DNA of 11,170 nucleotides, from positions 1-11,170 of the forward strand of contig CACYEO010000177.1 in assembly GCA_902773475.1 (NCBI GenBank). The letters are read 5' to 3'. Position 1 is the stretch's first letter. Every line of letters starts with the position of its first letter. Origin of the DNA: an uncultured bacterium. Lineage in GTDB: Bacteria > Verrucomicrobiota > Kiritimatiellia > RFP12 > UBA1067. Of this stretch, positions 1 through 6,731 are shown piece by piece. Under the pieces are notes generated by a model. That model had not been told where the DNA came from. It saw only the letters and a list, made by a program, of their open reading frames with translations, and made no database searches. The translations under genes were made by a program, and so were the position numbers.

Positions 1-55
1 CGACAATGCCGTGTTCGCGGAGAAGCTGGAGTACGTAATCGTCGTTCGATGTCAT
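1..55 (-). CDS. N-terminus of a possible GspE/PilB-like pilus/secretion ATPase (partial)
   Basis: A minus-strand reading frame starts at ATG (complement of 53-55) and runs off the left edge of the window; 18 residues are visible, MTSNDDYVLQLLREHGIV. The short acidic start followed by an amphipathic 'DDYVLQLLREHGIV' helix resembles the first helix of the N-terminal domain of type II secretion/type IV pilus assembly ATPases (GspE/PilB/PilT-like). That is a resemblance from memory over very few residues, so the product is tentative. A weak GGAA sits upstream of the ATG. A well-formed promoter faces this gene at 85-113, which supports the start and the existence of the gene better than the short peptide does. 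It is divergent from ahcY. Confidence 0.45.
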   Translation of the reverse strand, partial: MTSNDDYVLQLLREHGIV

Positions 56-84
56 ATATGCGTTCCGTGGGGGAATCCGCTTTG

Positions 85-113
85 AGTTTACCACACGCGC
101 GCAGACGCCGCAA
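85..113 (-). promoter_or_regulatory. Predicted sigma-70-type promoter for the left-edge minus-strand gene
   Basis: Read on the minus strand, TTGCGG (complement of 108-113) is followed after exactly 17 bp by TAAACT (complement of 85-90). TGG directly before the hexamer gives an extended -10 (TGN). Transcription would begin near 78, leaving a leader of roughly 20 nt before the ATG at 55. The same TGGTAWACT core recurs upstream of ahcY and of the AI-2E gene, which raises confidence that it is a real element. Predicted from sequence only. Confidence 0.5.
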
Positions 114-136
114 ACCCCGCCGCGCGCCTTGCGGAC

Positions 137-172
137 TTGTCGCGGGAAAGGGCGTTTTGGTAAACTTCCGCC
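137..172 (+). promoter_or_regulatory. Predicted promoter of ahcY, leaderless type
   Basis: TTGTCG (137-142) and TAAACT (161-166) are 18 bp apart, and TGG (158-160) gives an extended -10. The -10 hexamer ends 6 nt before the ATG at 173, so the expected transcription start falls on or next to the start codon. No Shine-Dalgarno lies at a useful distance; the only purine run, GGGAAAGGG, is at 144-152, about 20 nt upstream of the ATG and inside the promoter. The block 158-176 is nearly identical to the one at the AI-2E gene start. The 5' space is too short for a SAH or SAM riboswitch. Confidence 0.5.
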
Positions 173-1564
173 ATGGATTACAAGGTAGCCGACATGTCGC
201 TGGCGTCCGCGGGACGCCGCGCAATCTCTCTCGAAGAGCCCGAAATGCCGGGTCTGATGCGCCTGCGCGCCGAAGCGGGGCGCGAAAAGCCCCTCGCCGG
301 CGCAAGAATCGCCGGTTCGCTCCACATGACCGTGGAGACCGCCATTCTCATAGAGACTTTGAAGGAACTGGGCGCGGACGTGCGCTGGGCCTCGTGCAAC
401 ATCTTCTCCACGAACGACGCCGCGGCCGCAGCCATCGCCGCGACGGGCACCCCCGTCTTCGCGTGGAAGGGCGAGACTCTGGAAGAATACTGGAACTGCA
501 CGCGCAGGGCGCTGACGTGGCCCGACGGTTCAGGCCCGGACCTGATAGTGGACGACGGCGGCGACGCAACGCTTTTCATACATCTCGGCGTGAAGGCCGA
601 AAAGGACGCATCGGCGCTGGACGCCCCGAAGTCGTCCGAGGAGAAGGCGCTTTTCGCGGAAGTGCGCGACGTGCTGTCGCGCGACCCGCAGTGGTTCTCG
701 AAAGCGGCCGCGCGCGTCCGCGGCGTTTCCGAGGAGACCACGACCGGCGTCCACCGCCTGTACCGCATGGAGAACGCGGGCGAACTGCTGTTCCCCGCCG
801 TGAACGTGAACGACTCCGTGACGAAATCGAAGTTCGACAACATATACGGCTGCCGCGAATCGCTCGTGGACGGCATAAAGCGGGCCACGGACGTGATGCT
901 GGCCGGGAAGAACGCTTTCGTGTGCGGATACGGAGACGTGGGCAAAGGATGCGCCGAAAGCCTGCGCGCGAACCGCTGCCGCGTAAAAGTGAGCGAGGCG
1001 GATCCGATATGCGCGCTGCAGGCGTGCATGGCCGGATTCGAAGTGGCGACCGTGCAGGACGCCCTGCCGTGGGCCGACGTGTTCGTGACGTGCACCGGCA
1101 ACACGGACATAATAACGCTTGAGGACATGGAGCGCATGCGCGACCGCGCGATCGTGTGCAACATCGGGCATTTCGACGATGAAATCCAGGTGTCGCGCCT
1201 GATGGAGCGCAAGGACGTGAAACGCGAAACGATACGCCCGCAGGTGGACAGGTTCACTTTCCCCGACGGCCGCTGCATATACCTTCTCGCGGAGGGGCGG
1301 CTGGTGAATCTGGGCTGCGCCACGGGGCATCCTGCTTTCGTAATGTCGCATTCGTTCACGAACCAGGTTCTGGCGCAGATCAAGCTCTGGAAGGAAAAAC
1401 GCCCCGTCTCCGTGACGCGGCTTCCGAAAGAGCTGGACGAAGAAGTGGCGCGGCTGCATCTGGCGCATCTCGGCGCGAAGCTCACCGTGCTCACCCGAAA
1501 ACAGGCGGACTACATCGGCGTTCCGGTGGAAGGTCCGTACAAGCCGGAATGGTACAGATACTGA
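173..1564 (+). CDS. ahcY: S-adenosylhomocysteine hydrolase (adenosylhomocysteinase)
   Basis: This cytosolic NAD-dependent enzyme of the activated methyl cycle splits S-adenosylhomocysteine into adenosine and homocysteine, relieving product inhibition of methyltransferases. The 463 residues match the usual bacterial length. Family signatures run throughout: GSLHMTVETA (48-57), CNIFSTND (75-82), DDGGD (127-131), EETTTGVHRLY (187-197) and NVNDSVTKSKFDN (211-223), whose K218 and D222 match the catalytic Lys/Asp pair. The NAD-binding glycine loop CGYGDVGKG is at 251-259, NIGHFDDEI at 330-338, and the C-terminus GPYKPEWYRY is close to the canonical ending. The start at 173 is fixed by the conserved N-terminal DYKVADMSL, even though no ribosome binding site precedes it. 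One local difference is FSTND followed by Ala where many homologues have FSTQD followed by His. The gene heads a plus-strand block and is divergent from the left-edge gene. Confidence 0.97.
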   Translation: MDYKVADMSLASAGRRAISLEEPEMPGLMRLRAEAGREKPLAGARIAGSLHMTVETAILIETLKELGADVRWASCNIFSTNDAAAAAIAATGTPVFAWKGETLEEYWNCTRRALTWPDGSGPDLIVDDGGDATLFIHLGVKAEKDASALDAPKSSEEKALFAEVRDVLSRDPQWFSKAAARVRGVSEETTTGVHRLYRMENAGELLFPAVNVNDSVTKSKFDNIYGCRESLVDGIKRATDVMLAGKNAFVCGYGDVGKGCAESLRANRCRVKVSEADPICALQACMAGFEVATVQDALPWADVFVTCTGNTDIITLEDMERMRDRAIVCNIGHFDDEIQVSRLMERKDVKRETIRPQVDRFTFPDGRCIYLLAEGRLVNLGCATGHPAFVMSHSFTNQVLAQIKLWKEKRPVSVTRLPKELDEEVARLHLAHLGAKLTVLTRKQADYIGVPVEGPYKPEWYRY

Positions 1565-1574
1565 GACCGATGCC

Positions 1575-2423
1575 GTGAAAATACTCGTGACAGGCGCCAA
1601 GGGAATGCTCGGCAGGACGCTTTTGCGGATTCTCGGCCGGGAGCATTCGATTTTCCCCGCCGATCTGCCGGAAACGGACATTCTGGACGAAAAGACCCTG
1701 GACGCGGCGTTTGCGGCTTTCAAGCCCGACGCGGCGGTCCACTGCGCGGCGTTCACGAACGTGGACCGCTGCGAAAGCGAACCCGAGGCGGCGTTCCGCC
1801 TGAACCGCGACGGCACGGGCAATGTCGCGCGCGCCTGCGCAAAACACTCTTCGCGCCTCGTTGCGATATCCACCGACTACGTGTTCGGCGGCGATTCGGA
1901 CGTTCCGTACAGGGAAAGCGACAGGCCGGCGCCGCGCACGGTCTACGGGAAATCGAAGCTCGCGGGGGAGGAAGAAGCGCTCGCGGCGCTGCCGTCCGCG
2001 GCGATCCTGAGGATCGCGTGGCTCTACGGCGCGGGCGGGCCGAGTTTCGTGCATACCATGGCGAAACTCGGCGCTGCGGGCGGCCCGCCGCTGAAAGTCG
2101 TGGACGACCAGCGCGGCAACCCGACCTCGTGCGAGGCGGTCGCGTCGGCGGTGTCGTTCATCCTCGGCAAGGGGATCGAAGGGGTCGTGCACGGAACATG
2201 CGAAGGGATATGCTCGTGGTTCGATCTGGCGCGCGAGACGTTCTCGCTGCTCGGAATCGAAAGGGCGGTCGCGCCGTGCACGACGGCGGAATTCCCCCGC
2301 CCGGCGCCGCGCCCGGCCAACAGCGCGCTCGAAAACACCGTCCTCGCCGGCGCGGGATTCGAGATGCCGCACTGGAAAGACGCATTGAAGGAGTTTGCAC
2401 GAAATGAATTCTCTCGCCCGTAA
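1575..2423 (+). CDS. rfbD: dTDP-4-dehydrorhamnose reductase (RmlD/RfbD family)
   Basis: This short-chain dehydrogenase-type enzyme is predicted to carry out the last step of dTDP-L-rhamnose synthesis, reducing dTDP-4-dehydro-L-rhamnose with NAD(P)H and supplying rhamnose for surface polysaccharide. The 282 residues are typical of the family. The nucleotide-binding start MKILVTGAKGMLG holds the glycine motif (7-13), followed by AVHCAAFTNVDRCE (54-67), STDYVF (99-104), the catalytic YxxxK as Y124 and K128, and the substrate-region motif DDQRGNPTSC (177-186). The start is GTG at 1575, 10 bp after the ahcY stop; a nearby ATG at 1570 is out of frame and stops after two codons. Partner genes rmlA, rmlB and rmlC are not in the window. 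A related sugar-nucleotide reductase with another substrate cannot be excluded. Confidence 0.88.
   Translation: MKILVTGAKGMLGRTLLRILGREHSIFPADLPETDILDEKTLDAAFAAFKPDAAVHCAAFTNVDRCESEPEAAFRLNRDGTGNVARACAKHSSRLVAISTDYVFGGDSDVPYRESDRPAPRTVYGKSKLAGEEEALAALPSAAILRIAWLYGAGGPSFVHTMAKLGAAGGPPLKVVDDQRGNPTSCEAVASAVSFILGKGIEGVVHGTCEGICSWFDLARETFSLLGIERAVAPCTTAEFPRPAPRPANSALENTVLAGAGFEMPHWKDALKEFARNEFSRP
2388..2393 (+). promoter_or_regulatory. Ribosome binding site for the O-antigen ligase-like gene
   Basis: AAGGAG lies inside the 3' end of rfbD, 10 nt before ATG at 2404. It decides the start: the in-frame TTG at 2395 is only 1 nt from this motif and could not use it. Confidence 0.7.
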
Positions 2424-4077
2424 TTTTCCGCTGCTGCACATATTCGCCGTGTTCGGAGTCTGCACCTGGGTGTTCGCAGGCGGCGACGGCGGCATGATAG
2501 CGCCGTTCATACCATGGCTCGTCCTGTTCACCGTGGAAGCCATGCTGTTTCCGCAGTGCCGCCAGGACGAAACATACCCGGACGCGCGCGCCCGCGCATG
2601 GGGCGGACTGGTGAAAGATCCGCTGTTCTACGCCGTCGCGGCGCTGTGCATATATCTGGCGTTCCCGTTCTTCAACACTTCGCTCTGCTGGATATGCGAC
2701 GCGGACAAGCTGCCGCCCGCATATCCCGGAATGGACGTGGACTACGCGAACCCGGCCTGCTCCTGGCTTCCTTTCTGCATGCACGCGGACATGCACTTCG
2801 AAGTGTTCACATGGTTCGCGCCGCCGCTTCTGGGGGCGCTCGCCGCGAAACACGCGCTGCGCTCCGAAGGCAAGCGCCATCTGCTTGAACTCATGTGCTG
2901 GAACGGCGCCGCGCTCGCGGTGTTCGGTTTCATACAGGCGCAGACGGACGCGGCCGCGCCGTTCTGGTTCAAACCGCTCGCGCCGTACACCGCGACAGAC
3001 GCGGCTTCGTATCCCCACCGGCCGTTTTCGGTGTTTTCCTATCCCAACGCCGGCGCGACGTTCTTTGCGATGCTTTTCGCGGTTTCATGCGGAATCTGGC
3101 AGTCCAAGTACGCATTCATCAAGGCGCTGCCCTCACACAAGGAATTCGAGCATGTAAAGCCGCCGTCGTACCCGTTCCTGCGTTCGCACTACATGGTTGC
3201 CGCGGCGGTCCTGAACTTCCTCGGCTCGCTCCACACGGGTTCGCGCGCCGGGTGGTACAGTTCGATAGCCCTCGGCGTGACGATGGCGATCCACGTCTTC
3301 GCGGGCTATTTCCAGAAAGCGGACAGGCTCGGGAAGATACGGACTGCCGCAACCGCGCTTGGACTGGCGGCGGCGGCGTCCCTCGCCGTGGCGGTTTTCG
3401 CGCCGGCGGAAGACGGGGAGGAGACGGAGGACCTGCGGCACAGGAAGGCCGAGCGCGTCTCCGGCGCGGAAAAGGCGCACAAGGACGTGATGGAGACGTC
3501 TGCGGTATCCTTTTTCGACAGGATCACCGGCCGCGTCCCCAACATTGCAACGCGGGTCGCCTGGAAACTTGTAAAAGACCACCCGTGGTGCGGAACGGGC
3601 GGATGGGGATTCGTCGACAACGGGACCTGGATGGTGACGCCCTACGCGCGCGGCAGATGGAGCGAACTTGACGACGATGCGTGGGAAAAGCTGTGCAGGG
3701 ACTGGCTGCACGAAAACAACAGCGAATGCTCGGTCGGCGGCGCGAACGTCCACAACGACTATCTCCAGTTCCTTGCGGAGCACGGCATTTTCGGAGTTCT
3801 TCTGCTTGCCGCGGTTTTCCTGCTTCTGGCGAGGCCCGCGTTTTCGGAATGGCGCGCCCGGCTGAAGGCGATCAAGTTCTCGAAGGGGGCGGAGACCCCG
3901 GCGCACCCGTTCGTGCTGTACGTGATGCCGACGCCGGTCTACGGCGTCATGCTGGGGACGGCGGCGATAATGATCCACGCGATGGCCGACTGCCCGCTGA
4001 GATGCGGCGCGAACACGAGCCTCATATTCCTGTCATGGGCGTGCATCGGCGGCTTCCTGTTCGAAGACAGGCGCTAA
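2404..4077 (+). CDS. O-antigen ligase/polymerase-like polytopic membrane protein (Wzy_C family)
   Basis: This 557-residue inner-membrane protein has about ten to twelve hydrophobic segments, among them approximate residues 7-26, 33-50, 74-90, 132-150, 163-181, 217-233, 284-303, 315-334, 461-476 and 503-527. The segment near 278-287 carries HTGSRAGWYS, matching the 'T-SR-G' signature of the family. The motif HNDYLQFLAEHGIFG (450-464), followed at once by a membrane helix, is the classic Wzy_C/O-antigen ligase signature. Between them lies a large soluble loop (about 337-455), presumably periplasmic, containing RVAWKLVKDHPWCGTGGWGF. Such proteins transfer or polymerise undecaprenyl-linked glycans. 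ATG at 2404 is chosen for its AAGGAG; it overlaps rfbD by 20 bp, suggesting translational coupling. Whether it is a lipid-A ligase, a Wzy polymerase or a protein glycosylase cannot be read from the sequence. Confidence 0.8.
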   Translation: MNSLARNFPLLHIFAVFGVCTWVFAGGDGGMIAPFIPWLVLFTVEAMLFPQCRQDETYPDARARAWGGLVKDPLFYAVAALCIYLAFPFFNTSLCWICDADKLPPAYPGMDVDYANPACSWLPFCMHADMHFEVFTWFAPPLLGALAAKHALRSEGKRHLLELMCWNGAALAVFGFIQAQTDAAAPFWFKPLAPYTATDAASYPHRPFSVFSYPNAGATFFAMLFAVSCGIWQSKYAFIKALPSHKEFEHVKPPSYPFLRSHYMVAAAVLNFLGSLHTGSRAGWYSSIALGVTMAIHVFAGYFQKADRLGKIRTAATALGLAAAASLAVAVFAPAEDGEETEDLRHRKAERVSGAEKAHKDVMETSAVSFFDRITGRVPNIATRVAWKLVKDHPWCGTGGWGFVDNGTWMVTPYARGRWSELDDDAWEKLCRDWLHENNSECSVGGANVHNDYLQFLAEHGIFGVLLLAAVFLLLARPAFSEWRARLKAIKFSKGAETPAHPFVLYVMPTPVYGVMLGTAAIMIHAMADCPLRCGANTSLIFLSWACIGGFLFEDRR

Positions 4078-4379
4078 AGCGGGCGGGACTGGATTTCAAG
4101 AACTTTCGACGCGCGCAGGCCGCCCCACACGAACGGCGTCCACGGGCGTATGCCGCGGACCGTCTTTACCGCGCGGTTGCGCGAATCGAGGAATATCGCG
4201 TCTATCGCGAACTTCATGAAAAACATGTGGATCGCGTTGCAGCGCTCTATGAGCATTCCGCGCCCCGGAGGAAGCCCGCTCCGGCCGATGAGGCCGCGCG
4301 CCCTTTCCCGGAACGTGCGCGCCACTTCGACTTCGCGTATTTCCGGGGCTTCCGGAAGGGAAAACGGAACCGTCTCCAT
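4074..4379 (-). CDS. DUF192 (UPF0127/COG1430) small protein
   Basis: A 101-residue protein beginning METVPFSLPE. The DUF192 pattern covers nearly its full length: RTFRERARGLIGRSGLPPGRGML (21-43), HMFFMKFAIDAIFLDSRNRAV (51-71) and a Trp/Pro-bearing turn leading to LRASKVLEI (88-96). The family's function is not established. Many homologues carry a signal peptide or membrane anchor before this domain; here none is visible, so a cytoplasmic location is inferred. ATG at 4379 lies 2 bp after the TAG of the Ser/Thr kinase gene, so translation is probably coupled. The reading frame continues upstream inside the kinase gene, but the domain begins at this ATG. It is the last gene of the minus-strand block, and its stop codon overlaps the stop of the convergent ligase gene. 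Confidence 0.85.
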   Translation of the reverse strand: METVPFSLPEAPEIREVEVARTFRERARGLIGRSGLPPGRGMLIERCNAIHMFFMKFAIDAIFLDSRNRAVKTVRGIRPWTPFVWGGLRASKVLEIQSRPL

Positions 4380-4381
4380 GC

Positions 4382-5314
4382 CTACACCCAGTCGTTCCTG
4401 ACAGACGAAGGGGAAGCCGGGCGCGAAAGCGCGTCTTCGCATTCCGCGCGGCCGTCGATTATCGCGCGGACGGCGGCAAGGGTCTCGCCCCAGCCGCCGA
4501 TGCGGCAGTCGCGGTCTTTCACAAGCATGTTTTCGAGAAGCGTCGCGAACCCCTGCGAAATCGAATGCGCCCAGTGGCGCGGATCCGGCGCGCACGACTC
4601 CGGATCGAGATGGGCGCGCAGCATGCCGTCGTTGTCTTCCTTTACGAAAAGAGTTCTTCCGGAAACGAGATGGTAGAGCGTGGCTCCGAGGGAATAGATG
4701 TCGGCGCGGCAGTCGAGGTCCGTTCTTCCTTCGATCTGTTCGGGGGAGATGTACGCCGGGGTGCCCACGATTTCGTCCTCGCCGCCGGCGCCCGACGAAA
4801 GCGCGCTGAAAGTCCGGCACAGGCCGAGATCGGTCAGTTTGACGGTTCCGTCGGAATCGACCATTATGTTTTCAGGCTTGATGTCGCAATGCACCATGCG
4901 ATAGCCGTTCCACGCGTATTCCATCGCAACCGCCACGGACTCCGCCACTATCAGCGCGTCCGATTCGGGCAGGCGGGTCTTGCGCGAGACGAGCTGCCCG
5001 AGGTCGTACCCCGAGACCAGTTCCATCACCACGTAGTACAGGCCGTCGCGGCTGCGGTACATTCCGTAGCCGCGCACTATTCCGGGGTGCCGTATGCGCG
5101 TCATCGCCTCCGCTTCCTTGCGGAAGCGCGCGAGGTCGCGTTCGTCGCAGGAGAAATCGCGCTGCAGCACCTTCACCGCGACGGGGCGGCCGAGACCGGA
5201 GTCGAACCCTTTCCACACGACGGACATTCCGCCGCGCCCGATCACGGATTCAAGTTCGATCCCGGGCAGCTGCGGCGGGCGGACGCGGAGCGACGACATT
5301 CCTGCGGCATCCAT
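4382..5314 (-). CDS. Hanks-type Ser/Thr protein kinase, soluble, non-RD
   Basis: This 310-residue protein is essentially a bare kinase domain; no transmembrane segment or sensor domain is visible. Kinase landmarks in order are the glycine loop GRGGMSVV (26-33), AVKVL with the ATP-anchoring lysine K48, helix-C glutamate E67, catalytic loop HCDIKPEN (142-149; D144, N149), metal site DLG (162-164) in place of DFG, and GTPAYISPEQ (184-193) with DIYSLG (205-210). Cys replaces the Arg of the usual HRD, making it a non-RD kinase, a class often not needing activation-loop phosphorylation. The start ATG at 5314 is supported by AAGGA at 5323-5327, 8 nt away. It lies 13 bp after the response-regulator gene and 2 bp before the DUF192 gene. 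Its substrates are unknown; neighbouring regulators are candidates by inference only. Confidence 0.93.
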   Translation of the reverse strand: MDAAGMSSLRVRPPQLPGIELESVIGRGGMSVVWKGFDSGLGRPVAVKVLQRDFSCDERDLARFRKEAEAMTRIRHPGIVRGYGMYRSRDGLYYVVMELVSGYDLGQLVSRKTRLPESDALIVAESVAVAMEYAWNGYRMVHCDIKPENIMVDSDGTVKLTDLGLCRTFSALSSGAGGEDEIVGTPAYISPEQIEGRTDLDCRADIYSLGATLYHLVSGRTLFVKEDNDGMLRAHLDPESCAPDPRHWAHSISQGFATLLENMLVKDRDCRIGGWGETLAAVRAIIDGRAECEDALSRPASPSSVRNDWV

Positions 5315-5322
5315 GCCAAGCG

Positions 5323-5327
5323 TCCTT
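5323..5327 (-). promoter_or_regulatory. Ribosome binding site of the Ser/Thr kinase gene
   Basis: On the minus strand AAGGA follows directly on the TGA of the response-regulator gene (complement of 5328-5330), with 8 nt to the ATG at 5314. It is the best-formed ribosome binding site of the minus-strand block and supports the kinase start. Confidence 0.65.
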
Positions 5328-6728
5328 TCAGCCGTGCGGCGGGGTCTGCGCGGCCCCGGCCTTTTCCTGCGCCGCGTAAAGATTGAGTTTGCGGTGGAGC
5401 GTCCGCCGCGATATGCCGAGAGCCTCCGCCGCGCGCGACTTGTTCCCTCCGTGGAGTTCCAGCGCCGCGAGAATGCCGGCTTTTTCGGTGTCGGCGAGCG
5501 GAACGTCCCCGGCCGGCACGTGCGGCGCGGCCTTTCCGGAGCGCTGCGCCGCGGAAGAGACGTCTTCCGGAATGTCGTCCGGCCCGAGTTCCTCCCCGCC
5601 CGCGAGCACCACCATTTTCTCGATGACGTTCCGCAGTTCGCGGACGTTGCCCGGCCACGGATACGACTCGAGGATCTTCATCGCGGCGGGGGAGATCGAT
5701 TTGACGAGGCCGCCGTTCTTTTCGGAATACTCGCGCAGGAATTTCTGCGCCAGCAGGGCGATGTCCCCGGCGCGCTCCTTCAGGGCCGGGAGCTTTATGT
5801 CCACCACGTTGAGGCGGTAGTAGAGATCTTCGCGGAATTTTCCGGCGGCGACGAAAGCCTTGAAGTCGCGGTTCGTGGCGGCGATCACGCGGATGTCCGT
5901 GTGCAAAGTCTCCGCGCCGCCCACGCGCTCGAACGAACGGTCCTCGAGAACGCGGAGGAGCTTCACCTGCGTGGACGGATCTATTTCGGATATTTCGTCA
6001 AGGAAGAGCGTTCCGCCGTCGGCGGCTTCGAAGCGTCCTATCTGGCGCGCGACGGCACCGGTGAACGCGCCCTTTTCGTGGCCGAAAAGTTCGCTTTCAA
6101 GGAGCGTCGGCGCGAGCGCGGCGCAATGCACCGCCACGAAAGGCCCGCCCGAACGCTTTGAAAGATTGTGTATCGCGCGGGCGATCACTTCCTTGCCGGT
6201 ACCGCTGGGGCCTTCAAGGAGAACCGTCGCCTGCGTGGGGGCGGCCTGGCGCACGATGCGGAACACCTTTTTCATCGCTTCGCTGCTGCCGACGATCCCC
6301 TCCATCCCGTATTTCTCGTCAAGCGCGCTGCGCAGGCCGGACACTTCGCTGCGCAGGGCGGAAGTCTCGATCTCCTTCTGCACGCGGAGTTCGAGCTGGT
6401 CGAGATCCACCGGCTTCATTATGAAATCGTCGGCGCCGTCCTTCATGGCGGCCACGGCGGCGTCCACCGTGCCGTATGCGGTGAGGAGTATCACGGGAAG
6501 CCCCGGATGCTTCGCCTTCGCAGCCTTCATCAGGGCCACACCGTCCGCGCCAGGCATTCTGACGTCGGAAAGCATGAGCGCGACGGACGGATCCGCATCG
6601 AGCGCCGCAAGCGCGCTTTCGGCGTCCGGCGCCGCGAGCGTGCGGTATGAATCGGAAAGCGCGCGCGCGAGTCCTTCGCGCGTGTCCCTGTCGTCGTCCA
6701 CGATGAGAATGGTGCGTTTCTGCGCCAT
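5328..6728 (-). CDS. NtrC-family sigma-54-dependent response regulator
   Basis: A 466-residue three-domain activator. The receiver domain (about 4-120) has the acidic pair D11-D12, phospho-acceptor D55 in LSDVRMPG, T83 and K105. The AAA+ sigma-54 interaction domain (about 145-370) has Walker A GPSGTGKE (173-180), the sigma-54-contacting GAFTGA (220-225), Walker B TLFLDE (240-245) and PWPGNVREL (357-365). A Fis-type helix-turn-helix follows near the C-terminus (NKSRAAEALGISRRTLHRKL, 429-448). Phosphorylation by the upstream histidine kinase presumably drives ATP-dependent opening of sigma-54 promoters. Pro stands where the common GESGTGKE loop has Glu. It starts 3 bp after the kinase stop in the sequence TAGGATATG. 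I found no convincing -24/-12 promoter in the window, so its targets probably lie elsewhere. Confidence 0.96.
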   Translation of the reverse strand: MAQKRTILIVDDDRDTREGLARALSDSYRTLAAPDAESALAALDADPSVALMLSDVRMPGADGVALMKAAKAKHPGLPVILLTAYGTVDAAVAAMKDGADDFIMKPVDLDQLELRVQKEIETSALRSEVSGLRSALDEKYGMEGIVGSSEAMKKVFRIVRQAAPTQATVLLEGPSGTGKEVIARAIHNLSKRSGGPFVAVHCAALAPTLLESELFGHEKGAFTGAVARQIGRFEAADGGTLFLDEISEIDPSTQVKLLRVLEDRSFERVGGAETLHTDIRVIAATNRDFKAFVAAGKFREDLYYRLNVVDIKLPALKERAGDIALLAQKFLREYSEKNGGLVKSISPAAMKILESYPWPGNVRELRNVIEKMVVLAGGEELGPDDIPEDVSSAAQRSGKAAPHVPAGDVPLADTEKAGILAALELHGGNKSRAAEALGISRRTLHRKLNLYAAQEKAGAAQTPPHG

Positions 6729-6731
6729 ATC

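Noticed and set aside
56..172. A SAH or SAM riboswitch ahead of ahcY.
   Set aside because: The predicted transcription start is at the ATG, and the 117 bp are occupied by two divergent promoters. No conserved aptamer pairing could be seen.
49..1122. A 357-codon plus-strand frame overlapping ahcY in another frame.
   Set aside because: The translation is Arg/Gly-rich with no recognisable motif, while the alternative frame encodes a complete, highly conserved ahcY.
2395..2403. TTG at 2395 as the start of the O-antigen ligase-like gene.
   Set aside because: The AAGGAG at 2388-2393 is 1 nt from the TTG but 10 nt from ATG 2404.
4380..4820. Upstream extension of the DUF192 reading frame to 248 codons.
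   Set aside because: The added part is the out-of-frame shadow of the Ser/Thr kinase gene. The DUF192 domain begins at the ATG at 4379, which sits 2 bp after the kinase stop.
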